DNA of 64,000 nt from JANQJA01 sp965267485 (lineage in GTDB: Bacteria > Pseudomonadota > Gammaproteobacteria > Pseudomonadales > Azotimanducaceae). The position numbers and the translations under genes are program-made. The DNA is taken from contig OZ254080.1 of NCBI GenBank assembly GCA_965267485.1, positions 2,666,001-2,730,000 on the forward strand, written 5' to 3'. The notes below the pieces were generated by a model. That model saw only the letters and a list, made by a program, of their open reading frames with translations, did not search any database and was not told the DNA's origin. How positions within the stretch are numbered: the stretch's first letter is position 1; each line of letters starts with the position of its first letter. Of the stretch, positions 1 to 9,515 are shown one piece after another.

Positions 1-584
1 ACCTCGAGGCGTTCGCCGAGAAGCACGACATCAAGCTCGGCACCATCGCCGACCTGATCCACTATCGCACCCTGTACGACAAGACCATCGATCTGGTCGA
101 CGAGAAGGAGATCACCACAACGAGCGGTGACTTCGTCATGCGCACCTACACCGACAAGATCTCGGATTGCGTTCACTATGCCCTCATCAAGGGAGAGATC
201 AGCGAAGACGAGCCGTGCCTCGTTCGTGTCCAGACGCTCAACACGCTTCGTGACATCATCGGGACTGAACGGCCGGGCTATCGAAAGACCTGGGCGCTCA
301 CCGACTCGATGGCGCGCGTCCAGCAGGAAGGCGCCGGCGTCATCGTGATCGTCGGCCAGGAATCGACGCAGGCCGATTCGCTCGCGCAGGTTGAGCACTT
401 CCCGGAACTGCCACCCACTCAGCGAACCGGTGAGGATACGGGCGCGTACCGACTGATCGGTACCGGCTCACAGATCCTGCGGAACATCGGCGTGGGCAAG
501 ATGCGCCTTTTGGCTTCACCCACCCGCTACAATGCAATCTCGGGATTCAACCTCGAGGTGGTCGAGTTCGTCGAGAATGAGTGA
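1..584 (+). CDS. ribB: RibB fused to a degenerate GTP cyclohydrolase II domain (RibBX type), 3' part
   Basis: The gene enters from the left edge in frame 3. The visible part begins at the end of the 3,4-dihydroxy-2-butanone-4-phosphate synthase domain (motif GTIADLIHYR), which makes the four-carbon precursor of riboflavin in the cytosol. It continues into a GTP cyclohydrolase II-like domain. That second domain lacks what an active enzyme needs: the zinc-binding ECLTGD-type motif and its cysteines are replaced by EDEPCLVRVQTLNTLRD. The domain is therefore probably not catalytic, as known for RibBX proteins of other gammaproteobacteria. The stop overlaps the next start by 8 bp, which suggests cotranscription with the two following genes. 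The N-terminus and any FMN riboswitch lie outside the window. Confidence 0.9.
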   Translation, partial: LEAFAEKHDIKLGTIADLIHYRTLYDKTIDLVDEKEITTTSGDFVMRTYTDKISDCVHYALIKGEISEDEPCLVRVQTLNTLRDIIGTERPGYRKTWALTDSMARVQQEGAGVIVIVGQESTQADSLAQVEHFPELPPTQRTGEDTGAYRLIGTGSQILRNIGVGKMRLLASPTRYNAISGFNLEVVEFVENE

Positions 585-1194
585 GCTGAACCTGACGGTA
601 GAGGACGATCCCGTACCCATCGTCAAGATCATGGCCGCGAGGTTCCGGCGCGCCATGCACCATCCGGACTTTCTCACCGCAGCGCGAGCGATGCGCGGCA
701 AGCTCGGGCTCAAGTCATCAAAAGACCCGCAGGCGCTGACGATCGAACTGGGTGGGAACTCGATGCACCTCGTGCGCGGCATCGAACGCGCCGACGCGGT
801 GATCGAGCTCGACCTCGACACCGGCAAGGTCGCGGGAATCCGTCGAGCCTGGCGCCACCCGCTCCTGATCTGGCGTGCCACGAAGCTGCTCGTCGACCCG
901 CCGCGCAGTTGGCAGGACACGGCAAAACGATTCTGGTCGCTCGCCGCAACTCGCGAGGGCATGCCTGGCGGGATTCGGGTTCGCTCAACCGACGACAATG
1001 CTGAACTGCTGCTCGGCGACGACAGCGCCGATGTCGACATCGAAGGCAGCAGCGAGGCGCTCGCTGCCGTCTTCGGCGGCGATACGATCTTCGTCGAGGC
1101 GATCATTCGCGGCCGGATCCGGGCCGTCTGTTCCATGCAGCATCTTGCCATCATCAGCGAAGCCACCGTGCTGAACCTGCAGGGAGAACTGTAA
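577..1194 (+). CDS. SCP2-like sterol/lipid-carrier domain protein
   Basis: This is a 205-residue cytosolic protein with no signal peptide or membrane segment. The start ATG at 577 (MSELNL) overlaps the ribB stop by 8 bp and is preferred over an upstream ATG lying inside ribB. The second half shows the pattern of SCP2-type lipid-carrier domains: a strand-rich part, a glycine turn near the GGDT motif and a C-terminal segment typical of a hydrophobic pocket. The family assignment rests on overall pattern, not on catalytic residues. It lies between ribB and a glutamine synthetase-like gene with abutting ends, so the three probably form one transcript, although no shared pathway is evident. The substrate is unknown. 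Confidence 0.5.
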   Translation: MSELNLTVEDDPVPIVKIMAARFRRAMHHPDFLTAARAMRGKLGLKSSKDPQALTIELGGNSMHLVRGIERADAVIELDLDTGKVAGIRRAWRHPLLIWRATKLLVDPPRSWQDTAKRFWSLAATREGMPGGIRVRSTDDNAELLLGDDSADVDIEGSSEALAAVFGGDTIFVEAIIRGRIRAVCSMQHLAIISEATVLNLQGEL

Positions 1195-2577
1195 GTGGAC
1201 GACAAGACACTCCAGGACTGGCTCGACCGCCACCACGTCGACGTCGTTCGAACGTTTGCCACCACGCTGGACGGGGCCGCTGTCGGCAAGTACGTCCACC
1301 GAAGCAAGTTCGCCAAATCGCTGCCCCAGGGGCACGCCATCGCCGATGTCGCCCCTTCGATGGACCTCACGGGCTCACCCCATCTGACGTTCTGGCACCC
1401 GGACCGCACCGGCGGCCTCGGCGACATGTACTTGCGCCCCGATCTCTCGACCCTGATCTCGGACGGTACCGACGCGAATCTCGGCCACTGCATGTGCGAC
1501 TTCACGACAGCAGACGGCAAGCCCTTCGATCTGTGTACGCGCTCGCTGCTGCGGCGCATGCTCGCCCGGCTCGGCGAGCACGGCTACTCGATGAAAGCGA
1601 CCTTCGAACTCGAGTTTTACCTGTATCAGGACTCGTTCGAAGAAATCCGGCGCAAGCAGTACCGCCATCTCAATCCGGTCACCACATCCCGGCACTCAAA
1701 CATCTACATCCTGCGCAATGCCTACCCGGCCACGCGGTTCATGAGTGAGGTGATCAGTCGTCTGGAGTGGAAAGGCATTGCCTGGGAAGGCTGGAATGAC
1801 GAGAACGGCGTCGGCCAGTTCGAGTTCAATCTCGAACCCACGGACCCGCTGACGGCCGCAGACAATCTCATGCGCACGCGCCAGATCATGTATGAAGTCG
1901 CGAAGGACATGGAGATGGCCGTGACGTTCATGGCGATGCCGCTCGCCGGGTTCGGCAGTGGCATGCACATCCACCACTCGCTGATGGATGCGGATGGTGC
2001 GACCGTCTTCCACGATGCGTCAGCGGCCCACGGTCGCTCGGCGCTCATGGAGCAGTGGATCGCCGGACAGCTCGCGACAATGCCGGCTGCCGTCTCCTTC
2101 CTGTGTCCGAGCATCAATGCGTTCCGGCGCATGCGGGATTTCGCCGCAGTGCCGGTGACACCGGACTGGGGCAACGACAACAAGACCACGGCCATCCGGA
2201 CCCTGTCGCATTCACCCGGCGCGACGCGCGTCGAGCATCGTCTGGCTTCGGGCGATGTGAACCCCTATCTGGCGCTCGCCGTGCTGACCGCAGGCGGCCT
2301 CGCCGGTATCGAATCGAAGATGCCGCTGAAACCCGAGTTCACGCGCGTGGCCTGGGGGCTGCCGGCCGCCCATGAAAGGCTGCCGAATACGATGACGAAG
2401 GCGCTGGACGCGCTCGCGGAAGACGCCCTGCTTCGGGAGCGCCTCGGCACCACGTTCGTCGACTACTGGGGCAAATCCAGAAAGCAGGAATGGCTGCTCT
2501 TTCACACCGAGGGCGGCGATCCGGCGTCGAAAGACGTCAGCCAGTGGGAATACGAGCGCTATTTCGACCTGATCTGA
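1195..2577 (+). CDS. Glutamine synthetase family protein (gamma-glutamyl ligase type)
   Basis: The gene starts with GTG directly after the TAA of the preceding gene. The 460-residue product carries the glutamine synthetase fold: ELEF at about 138-141 and GQFEFNLEP at 207-215 supply metal-binding glutamates, GSGMHIHHSL at 254-263 is the ATP/ammonia-site histidine motif, and NAFRR follows near 308-312. The family makes ATP-dependent gamma-glutamyl bonds. The NLYDLP adenylylation motif of classical GlnA is absent. This, with the neighbourhood (no ntrBC), argues for a ligase acting on an amine or amino acid, as in PuuA/GlnT-like enzymes, rather than the central ammonium-assimilating enzyme. The substrate cannot be told from sequence. 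Confidence 0.85.
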   Translation: MDDKTLQDWLDRHHVDVVRTFATTLDGAAVGKYVHRSKFAKSLPQGHAIADVAPSMDLTGSPHLTFWHPDRTGGLGDMYLRPDLSTLISDGTDANLGHCMCDFTTADGKPFDLCTRSLLRRMLARLGEHGYSMKATFELEFYLYQDSFEEIRRKQYRHLNPVTTSRHSNIYILRNAYPATRFMSEVISRLEWKGIAWEGWNDENGVGQFEFNLEPTDPLTAADNLMRTRQIMYEVAKDMEMAVTFMAMPLAGFGSGMHIHHSLMDADGATVFHDASAAHGRSALMEQWIAGQLATMPAAVSFLCPSINAFRRMRDFAAVPVTPDWGNDNKTTAIRTLSHSPGATRVEHRLASGDVNPYLALAVLTAGGLAGIESKMPLKPEFTRVAWGLPAAHERLPNTMTKALDALAEDALLRERLGTTFVDYWGKSRKQEWLLFHTEGGDPASKDVSQWEYERYFDLI

Positions 2578-2598
2578 CGGTCGCACCAAGGCGCGAGA

Positions 2599-4206
2599 TC
2601 AGGGAGGAACGACCCGCGCGCCGGTGTAATCAGGGTCGGCACCCAATACGCGCCTGACGACACCACGCAGCTGCGGGTGCACCAGATAGGCAGAACCCGT
2701 TTCGGCCATCGGCAGTACCGGCACATCCGAGCGGATCAGCCGGTGAAGTTCACGAGCCGCGTCCATCCGCTCCCGCTGATCCGGCGAGCGCAGCACGGTC
2801 TCCAGATGCCGATCGTATTCGTCACTCTGATACTGGCCGCGGTTGTTCGGATTCCAGCTCGCCAGCAGGTCCGCGTAGGTCGCGATATCGCCGTAGTCCG
2901 GGTACCAGCTGGACAGCGCGATGTCGAAGTCGCCATTTCGGATCTTCTGCAGATACTGCTTGAACGTCTGCTGATCCACCCGAACGTCGATGCCGAGGCG
3001 CTGCTTGATCAGCCCCTGCCAGTATTCCGCGATCTTTGCGCCGGTCGGACTCGTCACGGTCAGCAGCGTCAGGGTCGGCGGCGCTCCGTCGCCGATGAAA
3101 TCAGCGGAAAGGGCTTCGGCGCGCGCATAGTCGAGTGGCGGTCTCGTCACGGGGTATTCTTCAAGGAAGGTGCCCTCGACCCCTGGTACCCAGCTCGGGA
3201 AGAAACTGTAGGCCGGCCGGTAGCCGGGGATGGCGATCACCTTGTTGACGAATTCGTCGGCGTCGAAGGCGGCCTGTATCGCGCGCCGGAGCCGCACATC
3301 GCTCGTGGGTCGCCCCTTACGCAGGTTGAAGCTGAGATAGGCCATGCCGCCCGAGACGAACGTGCGAAGTCGCATACCCTGCGCGACGGCATCCTTGACG
3401 GTTTCAGCGCCCAGTCGTGCGAGCGCGATCTGGCCATCACGGAACAGATTGAGACGCGTGCGGTTGTCCTCGGTGATGTAGCCGACCTCGATGCGGTTCA
3501 GTGGCACAGATTCCGCATCCCAATACTGTGGATTGCGCTCGAGGGTCAGGCGAGCGCCGTGCACCCAGTCAGTGAGCCGGAACGGACCGTTATAAAGCAG
3601 CCGGTCGGGCTCGGCGCCATAGGTGTCGCCGGCGGATTCGTGGAAGGACTGCTTGATCGGGTAGAAAGCGGCATGAACCATCAACGAGAGGCAGTATCCG
3701 CACGGCGATTCAAGGTCGACGATGAGCGTTCGCGGGTCCGGCGCGCTGACACCCAGCGCAGACATGGGTGCCTCGCCCTGCTGGACGGCCTGCGCATTCC
3801 TGATCGGATACATGATGGCCGCATAGGGCGCGCCGTAGTCCGGATCGTTGATGAGCCGCCAGGCGTAGACGAAGTCGTCGGCGATCACCGGCGAGCCGTC
3901 ACTCCAGCGCGCGTCCTCGCGCAGATGAAAGACCAGCCGGTTGGCCTGCTGCTCCCAGCGCTCGGCAACCGCCGGCACGAGCCGGCCGCGTCGGTCATAG
4001 CGAACAAGACCCTCGCCCACGTGACCCAGCACGAAGAAGCTGACGAGGTCAGTCGTTCGCGTCGAATCGAGATTGGGGGGTTCCTGCAGGAGGGCAATCG
4101 TAATGGACTGACTCTTCGCATCGACGGCATCCGCACCCGCGGGACAGGCAATCATCCCGGAGAGCCAGAGCGCGGCCGAGAGCAGGACCGACAGTAGGCT
4201 TCGCAT
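2599..4206 (-). CDS. Peptide/oligopeptide ABC transporter substrate-binding protein (OppA/DppA family)
   Basis: This is a 535-residue secreted solute-binding protein. The chosen start gives a clean signal peptide (MRSLLSVLLSAALWLSGMI, cleavage near AGADA); a longer upstream reading has no such signal. The mature part is the class C binding-protein fold: the opening strand (ITIALLQEPPNLDS), the LVPAVAERWE segment, and the hallmark VFHLREDARWSDGSPVIADDFVYAWR region near residue 110. It should bind peptides in the periplasm and hand them to an ABC permease. No opp/dpp permease or ATPase genes lie nearby, so it is an orphan component, possibly working with a complex encoded elsewhere or in murein-peptide recycling like MppA. 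It converges on the glutamine synthetase-like gene. Confidence 0.88.
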   Translation of the reverse strand: MRSLLSVLLSAALWLSGMIACPAGADAVDAKSQSITIALLQEPPNLDSTRTTDLVSFFVLGHVGEGLVRYDRRGRLVPAVAERWEQQANRLVFHLREDARWSDGSPVIADDFVYAWRLINDPDYGAPYAAIMYPIRNAQAVQQGEAPMSALGVSAPDPRTLIVDLESPCGYCLSLMVHAAFYPIKQSFHESAGDTYGAEPDRLLYNGPFRLTDWVHGARLTLERNPQYWDAESVPLNRIEVGYITEDNRTRLNLFRDGQIALARLGAETVKDAVAQGMRLRTFVSGGMAYLSFNLRKGRPTSDVRLRRAIQAAFDADEFVNKVIAIPGYRPAYSFFPSWVPGVEGTFLEEYPVTRPPLDYARAEALSADFIGDGAPPTLTLLTVTSPTGAKIAEYWQGLIKQRLGIDVRVDQQTFKQYLQKIRNGDFDIALSSWYPDYGDIATYADLLASWNPNNRGQYQSDEYDRHLETVLRSPDQRERMDAARELHRLIRSDVPVLPMAETGSAYLVHPQLRGVVRRVLGADPDYTGARVVPP

Positions 4207-4235
4207 GGCGCGATTCTGCCATGGGCACCCTTCAA

Positions 4236-4263
4236 TTGATACGCAGCGCTGAGGCACTACAGT
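4236..4263 (+). promoter_or_regulatory. Candidate sigma-70 promoter for lhr
   Basis: TTGATA (4236-4241) and TACAGT (4258-4263) are separated by 16 bp and lie about 30 bp before the chosen lhr start at 4293. This position makes the alternative upstream start at 4221 unlikely, as it would lie outside the transcript. Prediction by eye only. Confidence 0.45.
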
Positions 4264-4292
4264 TCTGTGGGACGGGACACTACACTCCGTCG

Positions 4293-7200
4293 ATGGACGT
4301 CCGTTTTCACCCCCTGATCCAGCGCTGGTTTGATCGCAGTTTCGATGCGGCGACGGATGTGCAGTTGGCCGCCTGGCCGCGCATCGCCGCCGGGGAACAT
4401 CTGCTCGTGACGGCGCCGACCGGCAGCGGCAAGACCCTGACGGCTTTCTTGTGGGCGATCCACCAGTTTGTATCCGGCGAATTCGAGCCCGGCACCACCC
4501 GCGTACTCTACGTCTCGCCACTCAAGGCGCTCAACAACGACATCCAGCGCAATCTCAACGCACCGCTCGCGGCACTGCGGGCCGATTTCGAGGCCGCGGA
4601 CGAGCCGTTCCCGGACATCCGGGTGGCGACGCGCAGCGGCGACACAGAACCGGCGGAACGGGCGCGCATGCTGCGCCAGCCGCCCGAAATCCTGATCACG
4701 ACACCGGAGAGCCTCAACATCCTGCTCACATCGCGCAGTGGGCAGACCCTGCTGGGCGGGTTGCGAACGGTCATTCTCGACGAAATCCATGCGGTATCCG
4801 GCAGCAAGCGAGGCAGTTACCTGATGTCTGCCGTTGAGCGACTGGTACCGCTGTCAGGCGAATTCCAGCGAATCGCCCTTTCGGCGACGGTCGAACCGCT
4901 AGCGCAGGTTGCGGAAGCCGTCGCCGGCTTTCGCCGGCACGGCGAAGACTTCTCGCCCCGTGAGGTCACAATCCTTCGCGCCGGTGACAGCAAGCGATAC
5001 GACATCGCCATTGCCTACCCGCAGGCGGCCGCCGAGCGCCCCGAGGACCAGAAGCTGTGGGATGCGCTGGCGCCTGATCTCGTGGAACGCATTCGCGGCA
5101 ACCGCTCGACCCTGTTCTTCTGCAACAGCCGGGCGCTTTGCGAAACCATCACCCACAAGATCAACGAGGCGGCGGGCGAACTGATCGCCTATGCGCATCA
5201 TGGCAGCCTTGCACGTGAAATCCGTTTCGAGGTCGAACAGAAGCTCAAGGATGGCAAGCTCGCCGCCATCGTGGCGACCAGCACCCTCGAGATGGGCATC
5301 GACATCGGCAGCCTTGACGAGGTCATCCTGATCCAGTCGCCGGATGCCATCTCCTCGGCCATCCAGCGCATTGGCCGCGCCGGCCATCAGGTCGGTGAAG
5401 TCAGCCGATGCACGATCTATCCGACGCACCCCTACGACTTCATCGACGCCGCGGTGCTTGGTGCGAGCGTGCTGGAGAAGGACATCGAGCCCACCCGTCT
5501 CGTCGAGGGCCCGCTCGACGTGCTGGCACAGGTGCTGGTTTCGATGACGGCCACCGAGACGTGGGCGCTGGACGAGTTGTTTGCAGAGGTCCGCCGCAGT
5601 CGGGCGTTCAACCGGTTGCCACGCCGGCAGTTTGACCTCGTGGTCGACATGCTCGCCGGTCGCTATGCGGACAACCACCTCCGCGAACTGAGACCGAAGA
5701 TCATCGTCGACCGGCTCGCAGGCACCATCAAAGCCCGAAAAGGCGCGACGATGTCGCTTTACCTTTCCGGCGGCGTCATTCCGGACCGCGGCTACTTCCA
5801 GCTCAGGCACGAGAACGGCAACGCGAAGATCGGCGAACTCGACGAAGAGTTCGTGTGGGAAGCACAGGTCGGCAAGGTGTTCGCGTTCGGGACGCAAACC
5901 TGGCAGGTGCGCAAGATCACACACAACGATGTCGTCGTCGGCCCGGCAACGCCGGGCAAGTCCGTGCCGCCGTTCTGGCGCGCAGAGCCCATCAACCGGG
6001 ACTTCCACTTTTCGTCAAAGGTCGGCGCGTTCCTGGAGTACGCCGACCCGCGCGTCGGCACGGACGAGTTCGCTGGGGAGTTGATGCGTGACTGGCACCT
6101 CGACGCCATCGCCGCGAATGAACTGGTGTCATTCCTTCGTCGCCAGAAGTCTCACACCGGCGCTGCCCTGCCCCATCGCCACCATCTGCTCGTCGAGACC
6201 GTGCAGCGGGCGCCCGCTGGCGCCGCCGGGCAGCAGATCGTGCTCCATACGGGCTGGGGCGCACGCGTCAATCGCCCGCTGGCACTGGCCATGGAAGCGG
6301 GCTGGCTCGAACGCCACGGCGAGTTGCCAGAAATATTCGTGGGTAACGAGTGCATTGTGGTGCAGCTTCGGGAATCGATGTCGATCGATTCGCTGCTGTC
6401 GCTCGCCCCGGCAGACCGCCTCGAGGAGCGGCTGCGGGAACGGCTCGAGGGATCGGGGTTCTTCGGGGCCCGCTTCCGCGAGAACGCCGGACGCGCGCTG
6501 CTGCTGTCGAAGGGACGTTTCGGTGAGCGCAAACCGCTGTGGATGAGCCGCCTGCAATCCCAGAAGCTGCTGGACTCCGTCATGAAGTACGACGACTTCC
6601 CCATGGTGCTCGAGACCTGGCGCACCTGCCTTCGGGACGAGTTCGACATCGATCATCTGAAGCAGGTGCTCGACGAGATCGCATGCCGCGACATCGACGT
6701 CACTGAAGTCAGCACCTCGACGCCGAGCCCGTTTGCCCAGGGCGTCGCCTGGGGGCAGGTGAACACCTACATGTACATGGACGATACGCCTCGGGCCGGC
6801 AAGCGGTCGTCGCTGGCACCGGGGCTGCTGGAGGAAGCGGTCTTCAATGCCAACATTCGTCCGGCGGTACCGATGTCCCTGAAGACCGACTTCGAAGCCC
6901 GACGTCAGCGCCGGCTGCCCGGCTACGAGCCCGAAACCGGGGAGGACGTACTGGAATGGATCAAGGAACGTGTCGCAATCCCGGCAGTGGAGTTCACCTG
7001 GGAGATGCCGGACAAGGCGACGCACATCAATCACGGCAGCGGACTTATTGTCGCCATCGAAGACGCCGATCTGATCGAACGGGGCCTTGCCGGCAGCGAT
7101 GAGAGCGCGACGGCCACGCTGCTTGCCAACTGGCTGGCCTGGTACGGGCCACTGCGTGCCGCCGACATCGAGCGTGGGCTTGGCCTCGCACAGCCGGCAC

Positions 7201-8582
7201 TCGAGGCAGCGCTCGGGTTTCTGGCAGACGAAAAGACGGTCATCTGCGGCAGCCTGGTCGAGGGTAGCGATGAAATCTGGTGGTGCGACGCCGGCAACTA
7301 TGAGGTCCTGCTCAGGCTCATGCGGCGAGAGGCGCGAACGCACTTCGAGACACTCCCGGCTGCCGACCTGCCGCGATTTCTGTACCACTGGCAGTCCCGG
7401 TCGGGCCCCGGGGCAGGCGAGGAGAGACTGTTCGATGTCATCGAGCAGTTCCGCGCGTGCCCGGCGCCTGCCGCGCTGTGGGAGACCGAGATCTTCCCTG
7501 CCCGTATCGACAGCTACGATCCGCGGGATCTCGATACCATCATCCAGGATGGCGACGTCAGCTGGCTCGGTACCGGCGAGCGACAGATCATCTTCTGCTT
7601 CGACGAAGACCTCGCATTGCTGGCGCCACCGGAAGACACGGCATTTCCCGCGGAGCTCGAGGCGCTGATGCCCGACGCTGCGGGCCGCTACGACTTCGCC
7701 GCCCTCGCCGACCGGTCGGACCGATCGGCCGCTGAACTCTCGGCATTGCTCTGGTCGTCGGTGTGGCAGCGACAGATCACCAACGATACGTTCAGCGCGC
7801 TGCGCAAAGGTCTCGACAATAATTTCGTCGTGCCGGAAGCTGGCGAGATGAGCAGTGGGCGACGTCGTCAGATTCGCCGCGGCGGCTTCAACCGGTGGCG
7901 CGGCGCCATTCCCTTTGCCGGCAACTGGCTGCGCGTTCCCGTGGAAGACAGCGATGAAGACCTGATCGCTGGCGAGGAAATCGCGAAAGAGCGTGTCCGC
8001 GTGCTGCTCGACCGGTACGGCATCCTGTTCCGTGAAATGCTCGCCCGGGAGCTGCCCGAGTTCCAATGGCGAAGCGTGTTTCGGGCATTGCGCCTGATGG
8101 AACTTTCAGGCGAAGTCATGACGGGGCATTTCTTTGAAGGCATCCCCGGCCTCCAGTTCGTCTCGTCAGAAGCCCTGCGCCTGCTGGAGCGCCCGCTGCC
8201 GGAGCGGATCTTCTGGCTCTGCGCGGCTGATCCGGTCTCGCCTTGCGGACTCGGTATCGACGCGCTCAAGGCTGAGCTCCCGCGCCGGCTGCCATCGAAT
8301 CATCTCGTGTACCATGGCAACCGGCTGGTCATGGTCTCCGAGCGAAACGGCAAGGCGCTGACCTTCCATGTCGAACCTGATAACGAACATGTGCCCGAAT
8401 ACGTCACTGTACTCCGCCACCTCGCCTATCGCCGCCGCGCGCCGGTCCGCGCGCTGACGATCGAGACGATCAACGGCGAACCTGCGTTGCAGAGCGAGTG
8501 GCTGGATATGCTGACGACGCTGCTCGGCCTCCGGCGCGATCATCATGCCGTGACGCTGGAACGCTCATTCGAGGAGATTTAG
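4293..8582 (+). CDS. lhr: Large Lhr-type superfamily 2 helicase
   Basis: The 1429-residue product is a DEAD/DEAH-type ATP-dependent helicase of the long Lhr family (E. coli Lhr is 1538 residues). Walker A is TAPTGSGKT at about 40-48, the Walker B box is DEIH at 163-166, motif III is SAT near 197, and motif VI is QRIGRAGH at 358-365. The Lhr winged-helix and core domains follow, then a long Lhr-CTD half extending to the end. Lhr proteins translocate on single-stranded DNA and unwind RNA:DNA hybrids, and have been tied to DNA repair. The ATG at 4293 is chosen because the protein homology starts there and a promoter precedes it. A deacetylase-like gene follows 12 bp downstream, so the two are probably cotranscribed. 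Confidence 0.93.
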   Translation: MDVRFHPLIQRWFDRSFDAATDVQLAAWPRIAAGEHLLVTAPTGSGKTLTAFLWAIHQFVSGEFEPGTTRVLYVSPLKALNNDIQRNLNAPLAALRADFEAADEPFPDIRVATRSGDTEPAERARMLRQPPEILITTPESLNILLTSRSGQTLLGGLRTVILDEIHAVSGSKRGSYLMSAVERLVPLSGEFQRIALSATVEPLAQVAEAVAGFRRHGEDFSPREVTILRAGDSKRYDIAIAYPQAAAERPEDQKLWDALAPDLVERIRGNRSTLFFCNSRALCETITHKINEAAGELIAYAHHGSLAREIRFEVEQKLKDGKLAAIVATSTLEMGIDIGSLDEVILIQSPDAISSAIQRIGRAGHQVGEVSRCTIYPTHPYDFIDAAVLGASVLEKDIEPTRLVEGPLDVLAQVLVSMTATETWALDELFAEVRRSRAFNRLPRRQFDLVVDMLAGRYADNHLRELRPKIIVDRLAGTIKARKGATMSLYLSGGVIPDRGYFQLRHENGNAKIGELDEEFVWEAQVGKVFAFGTQTWQVRKITHNDVVVGPATPGKSVPPFWRAEPINRDFHFSSKVGAFLEYADPRVGTDEFAGELMRDWHLDAIAANELVSFLRRQKSHTGAALPHRHHLLVETVQRAPAGAAGQQIVLHTGWGARVNRPLALAMEAGWLERHGELPEIFVGNECIVVQLRESMSIDSLLSLAPADRLEERLRERLEGSGFFGARFRENAGRALLLSKGRFGERKPLWMSRLQSQKLLDSVMKYDDFPMVLETWRTCLRDEFDIDHLKQVLDEIACRDIDVTEVSTSTPSPFAQGVAWGQVNTYMYMDDTPRAGKRSSLAPGLLEEAVFNANIRPAVPMSLKTDFEARRQRRLPGYEPETGEDVLEWIKERVAIPAVEFTWEMPDKATHINHGSGLIVAIEDADLIERGLAGSDESATATLLANWLAWYGPLRAADIERGLGLAQPALEAALGFLADEKTVICGSLVEGSDEIWWCDAGNYEVLLRLMRREARTHFETLPAADLPRFLYHWQSRSGPGAGEERLFDVIEQFRACPAPAALWETEIFPARIDSYDPRDLDTIIQDGDVSWLGTGERQIIFCFDEDLALLAPPEDTAFPAELEALMPDAAGRYDFAALADRSDRSAAELSALLWSSVWQRQITNDTFSALRKGLDNNFVVPEAGEMSSGRRRQIRRGGFNRWRGAIPFAGNWLRVPVEDSDEDLIAGEEIAKERVRVLLDRYGILFREMLARELPEFQWRSVFRALRLMELSGEVMTGHFFEGIPGLQFVSSEALRLLERPLPERIFWLCAADPVSPCGLGIDALKAELPRRLPSNHLVYHGNRLVMVSERNGKALTFHVEPDNEHVPEYVTVLRHLAYRRRAPVRALTIETINGEPALQSEWLDMLTTLLGLRRDHHAVTLERSFEEI

Positions 8583-8594
8583 GGAGCCGGAATC

Positions 8595-9515
8595 ATGCTG
8601 CTTTTCACCCACCCGGACTGCGAAACCCACGCGATGCCAAGGCACCCGGAGCGCCCGGAACGTCTCTCGGCGGTCATGAAGCGACTTGCGGCCGACGGGC
8701 TGACCGACGAGTCGCGCACGGTCCTCGCGACGGAGATTGCCCGGGCCGACCTCGAACGCGTGCATCCCGCCCGCTTCGTCGATCGCATTGAAGCATGCGA
8801 GCCCTCGAGCGGACTGGCGCGCGTCGACCCGGACACCTACATGTGTGCGGGCAGCGCGCGTGCGGCGCGTCTCGCCGCCGGTGCCTGCGTTGACGCAACC
8901 GCCGCGGTGCTGGCGGGCGAAAGCCAGACCGCTTTCTGCGCGGTACGTCCGCCCGGCCACCACGCGGAGGTCGCCGAGGCCATGGGGTTCTGCCTGTTCA
9001 ACAACGTCGCCGCCGGCGTCCAGAAGGCACTTGCGACACCCGGCATCGAGCGCGTCGCGGTACTCGACTTCGATGTTCACCACTGCAACGGCACGGTCGA
9101 TATCTTTCGCGATGACGAGCGCGTGCTGGTGTGCTCATCGTTCCAGGATCATTTCTACCCGCACCGATATCTCGACTTCGAGAACAGTCATATCGTTCGA
9201 ACGCCGCTCTCGGCCGGCACTGGCAGCCACCCGTTTCGGCGGGCGATCGAGCGCGACTGGGTCCCCGCGATCGAAGCGCATCGACCGCAGCTGATATTCG
9301 TTTCAGCAGGATTCGATGCTCACGAGCGCGATCCGGTTGGCGAACTCGAACTGATCGATGACGACTATGCGTGGATCACCCGCACTATCGTCGACCTGGC
9401 ACGCGACCACGCCGAGGGCAGAATCATCTCGACGATGGAAGGTGGCTATGATCTGGAGGGGCTGGCGGGCGGCGCCGCCGCTCACGTGGCGGCGCTGCTC
9501 GACGCCGGGAGATAA
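8595..9515 (+). CDS. Histone deacetylase-like amidohydrolase (class II HDAC family)
   Basis: This 306-residue enzyme belongs to the arginase/deacetylase fold. The active-site motif RPPGHHAE gives paired histidines at 122-123; zinc ligands are predicted as D160 and H162 in DFDVHH and D241 in SAGFDAH. Bacterial members remove acetyl groups from small molecules such as acetylpolyamines, or from protein lysines; the sequence does not decide which. A ribosome site (GGAG) lies 8 bases before the ATG. It directly follows lhr. Its 3' end overlaps the convergent HD-GYP gene by 34 bp, so the two transcripts can form an antisense overlap. Confidence 0.92.
   Translation: MLLFTHPDCETHAMPRHPERPERLSAVMKRLAADGLTDESRTVLATEIARADLERVHPARFVDRIEACEPSSGLARVDPDTYMCAGSARAARLAAGACVDATAAVLAGESQTAFCAVRPPGHHAEVAEAMGFCLFNNVAAGVQKALATPGIERVAVLDFDVHHCNGTVDIFRDDERVLVCSSFQDHFYPHRYLDFENSHIVRTPLSAGTGSHPFRRAIERDWVPAIEAHRPQLIFVSAGFDAHERDPVGELELIDDDYAWITRTIVDLARDHAEGRIISTMEGGYDLEGLAGGAAAHVAALLDAGR

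Noticed and set aside
2677..4197. Open frame of 506 codons on the plus strand
   Set aside because: It is antisense to the peptide-binding-protein gene, which has a signal peptide and full family motifs; the plus-strand product has no recognisable domain. GC-rich coding DNA produces such long shadow frames.
6129..8066. Open frame of 645 codons on the minus strand
   Set aside because: It lies entirely inside the lhr gene on the opposite strand and shows no protein-like motif or membrane pattern.
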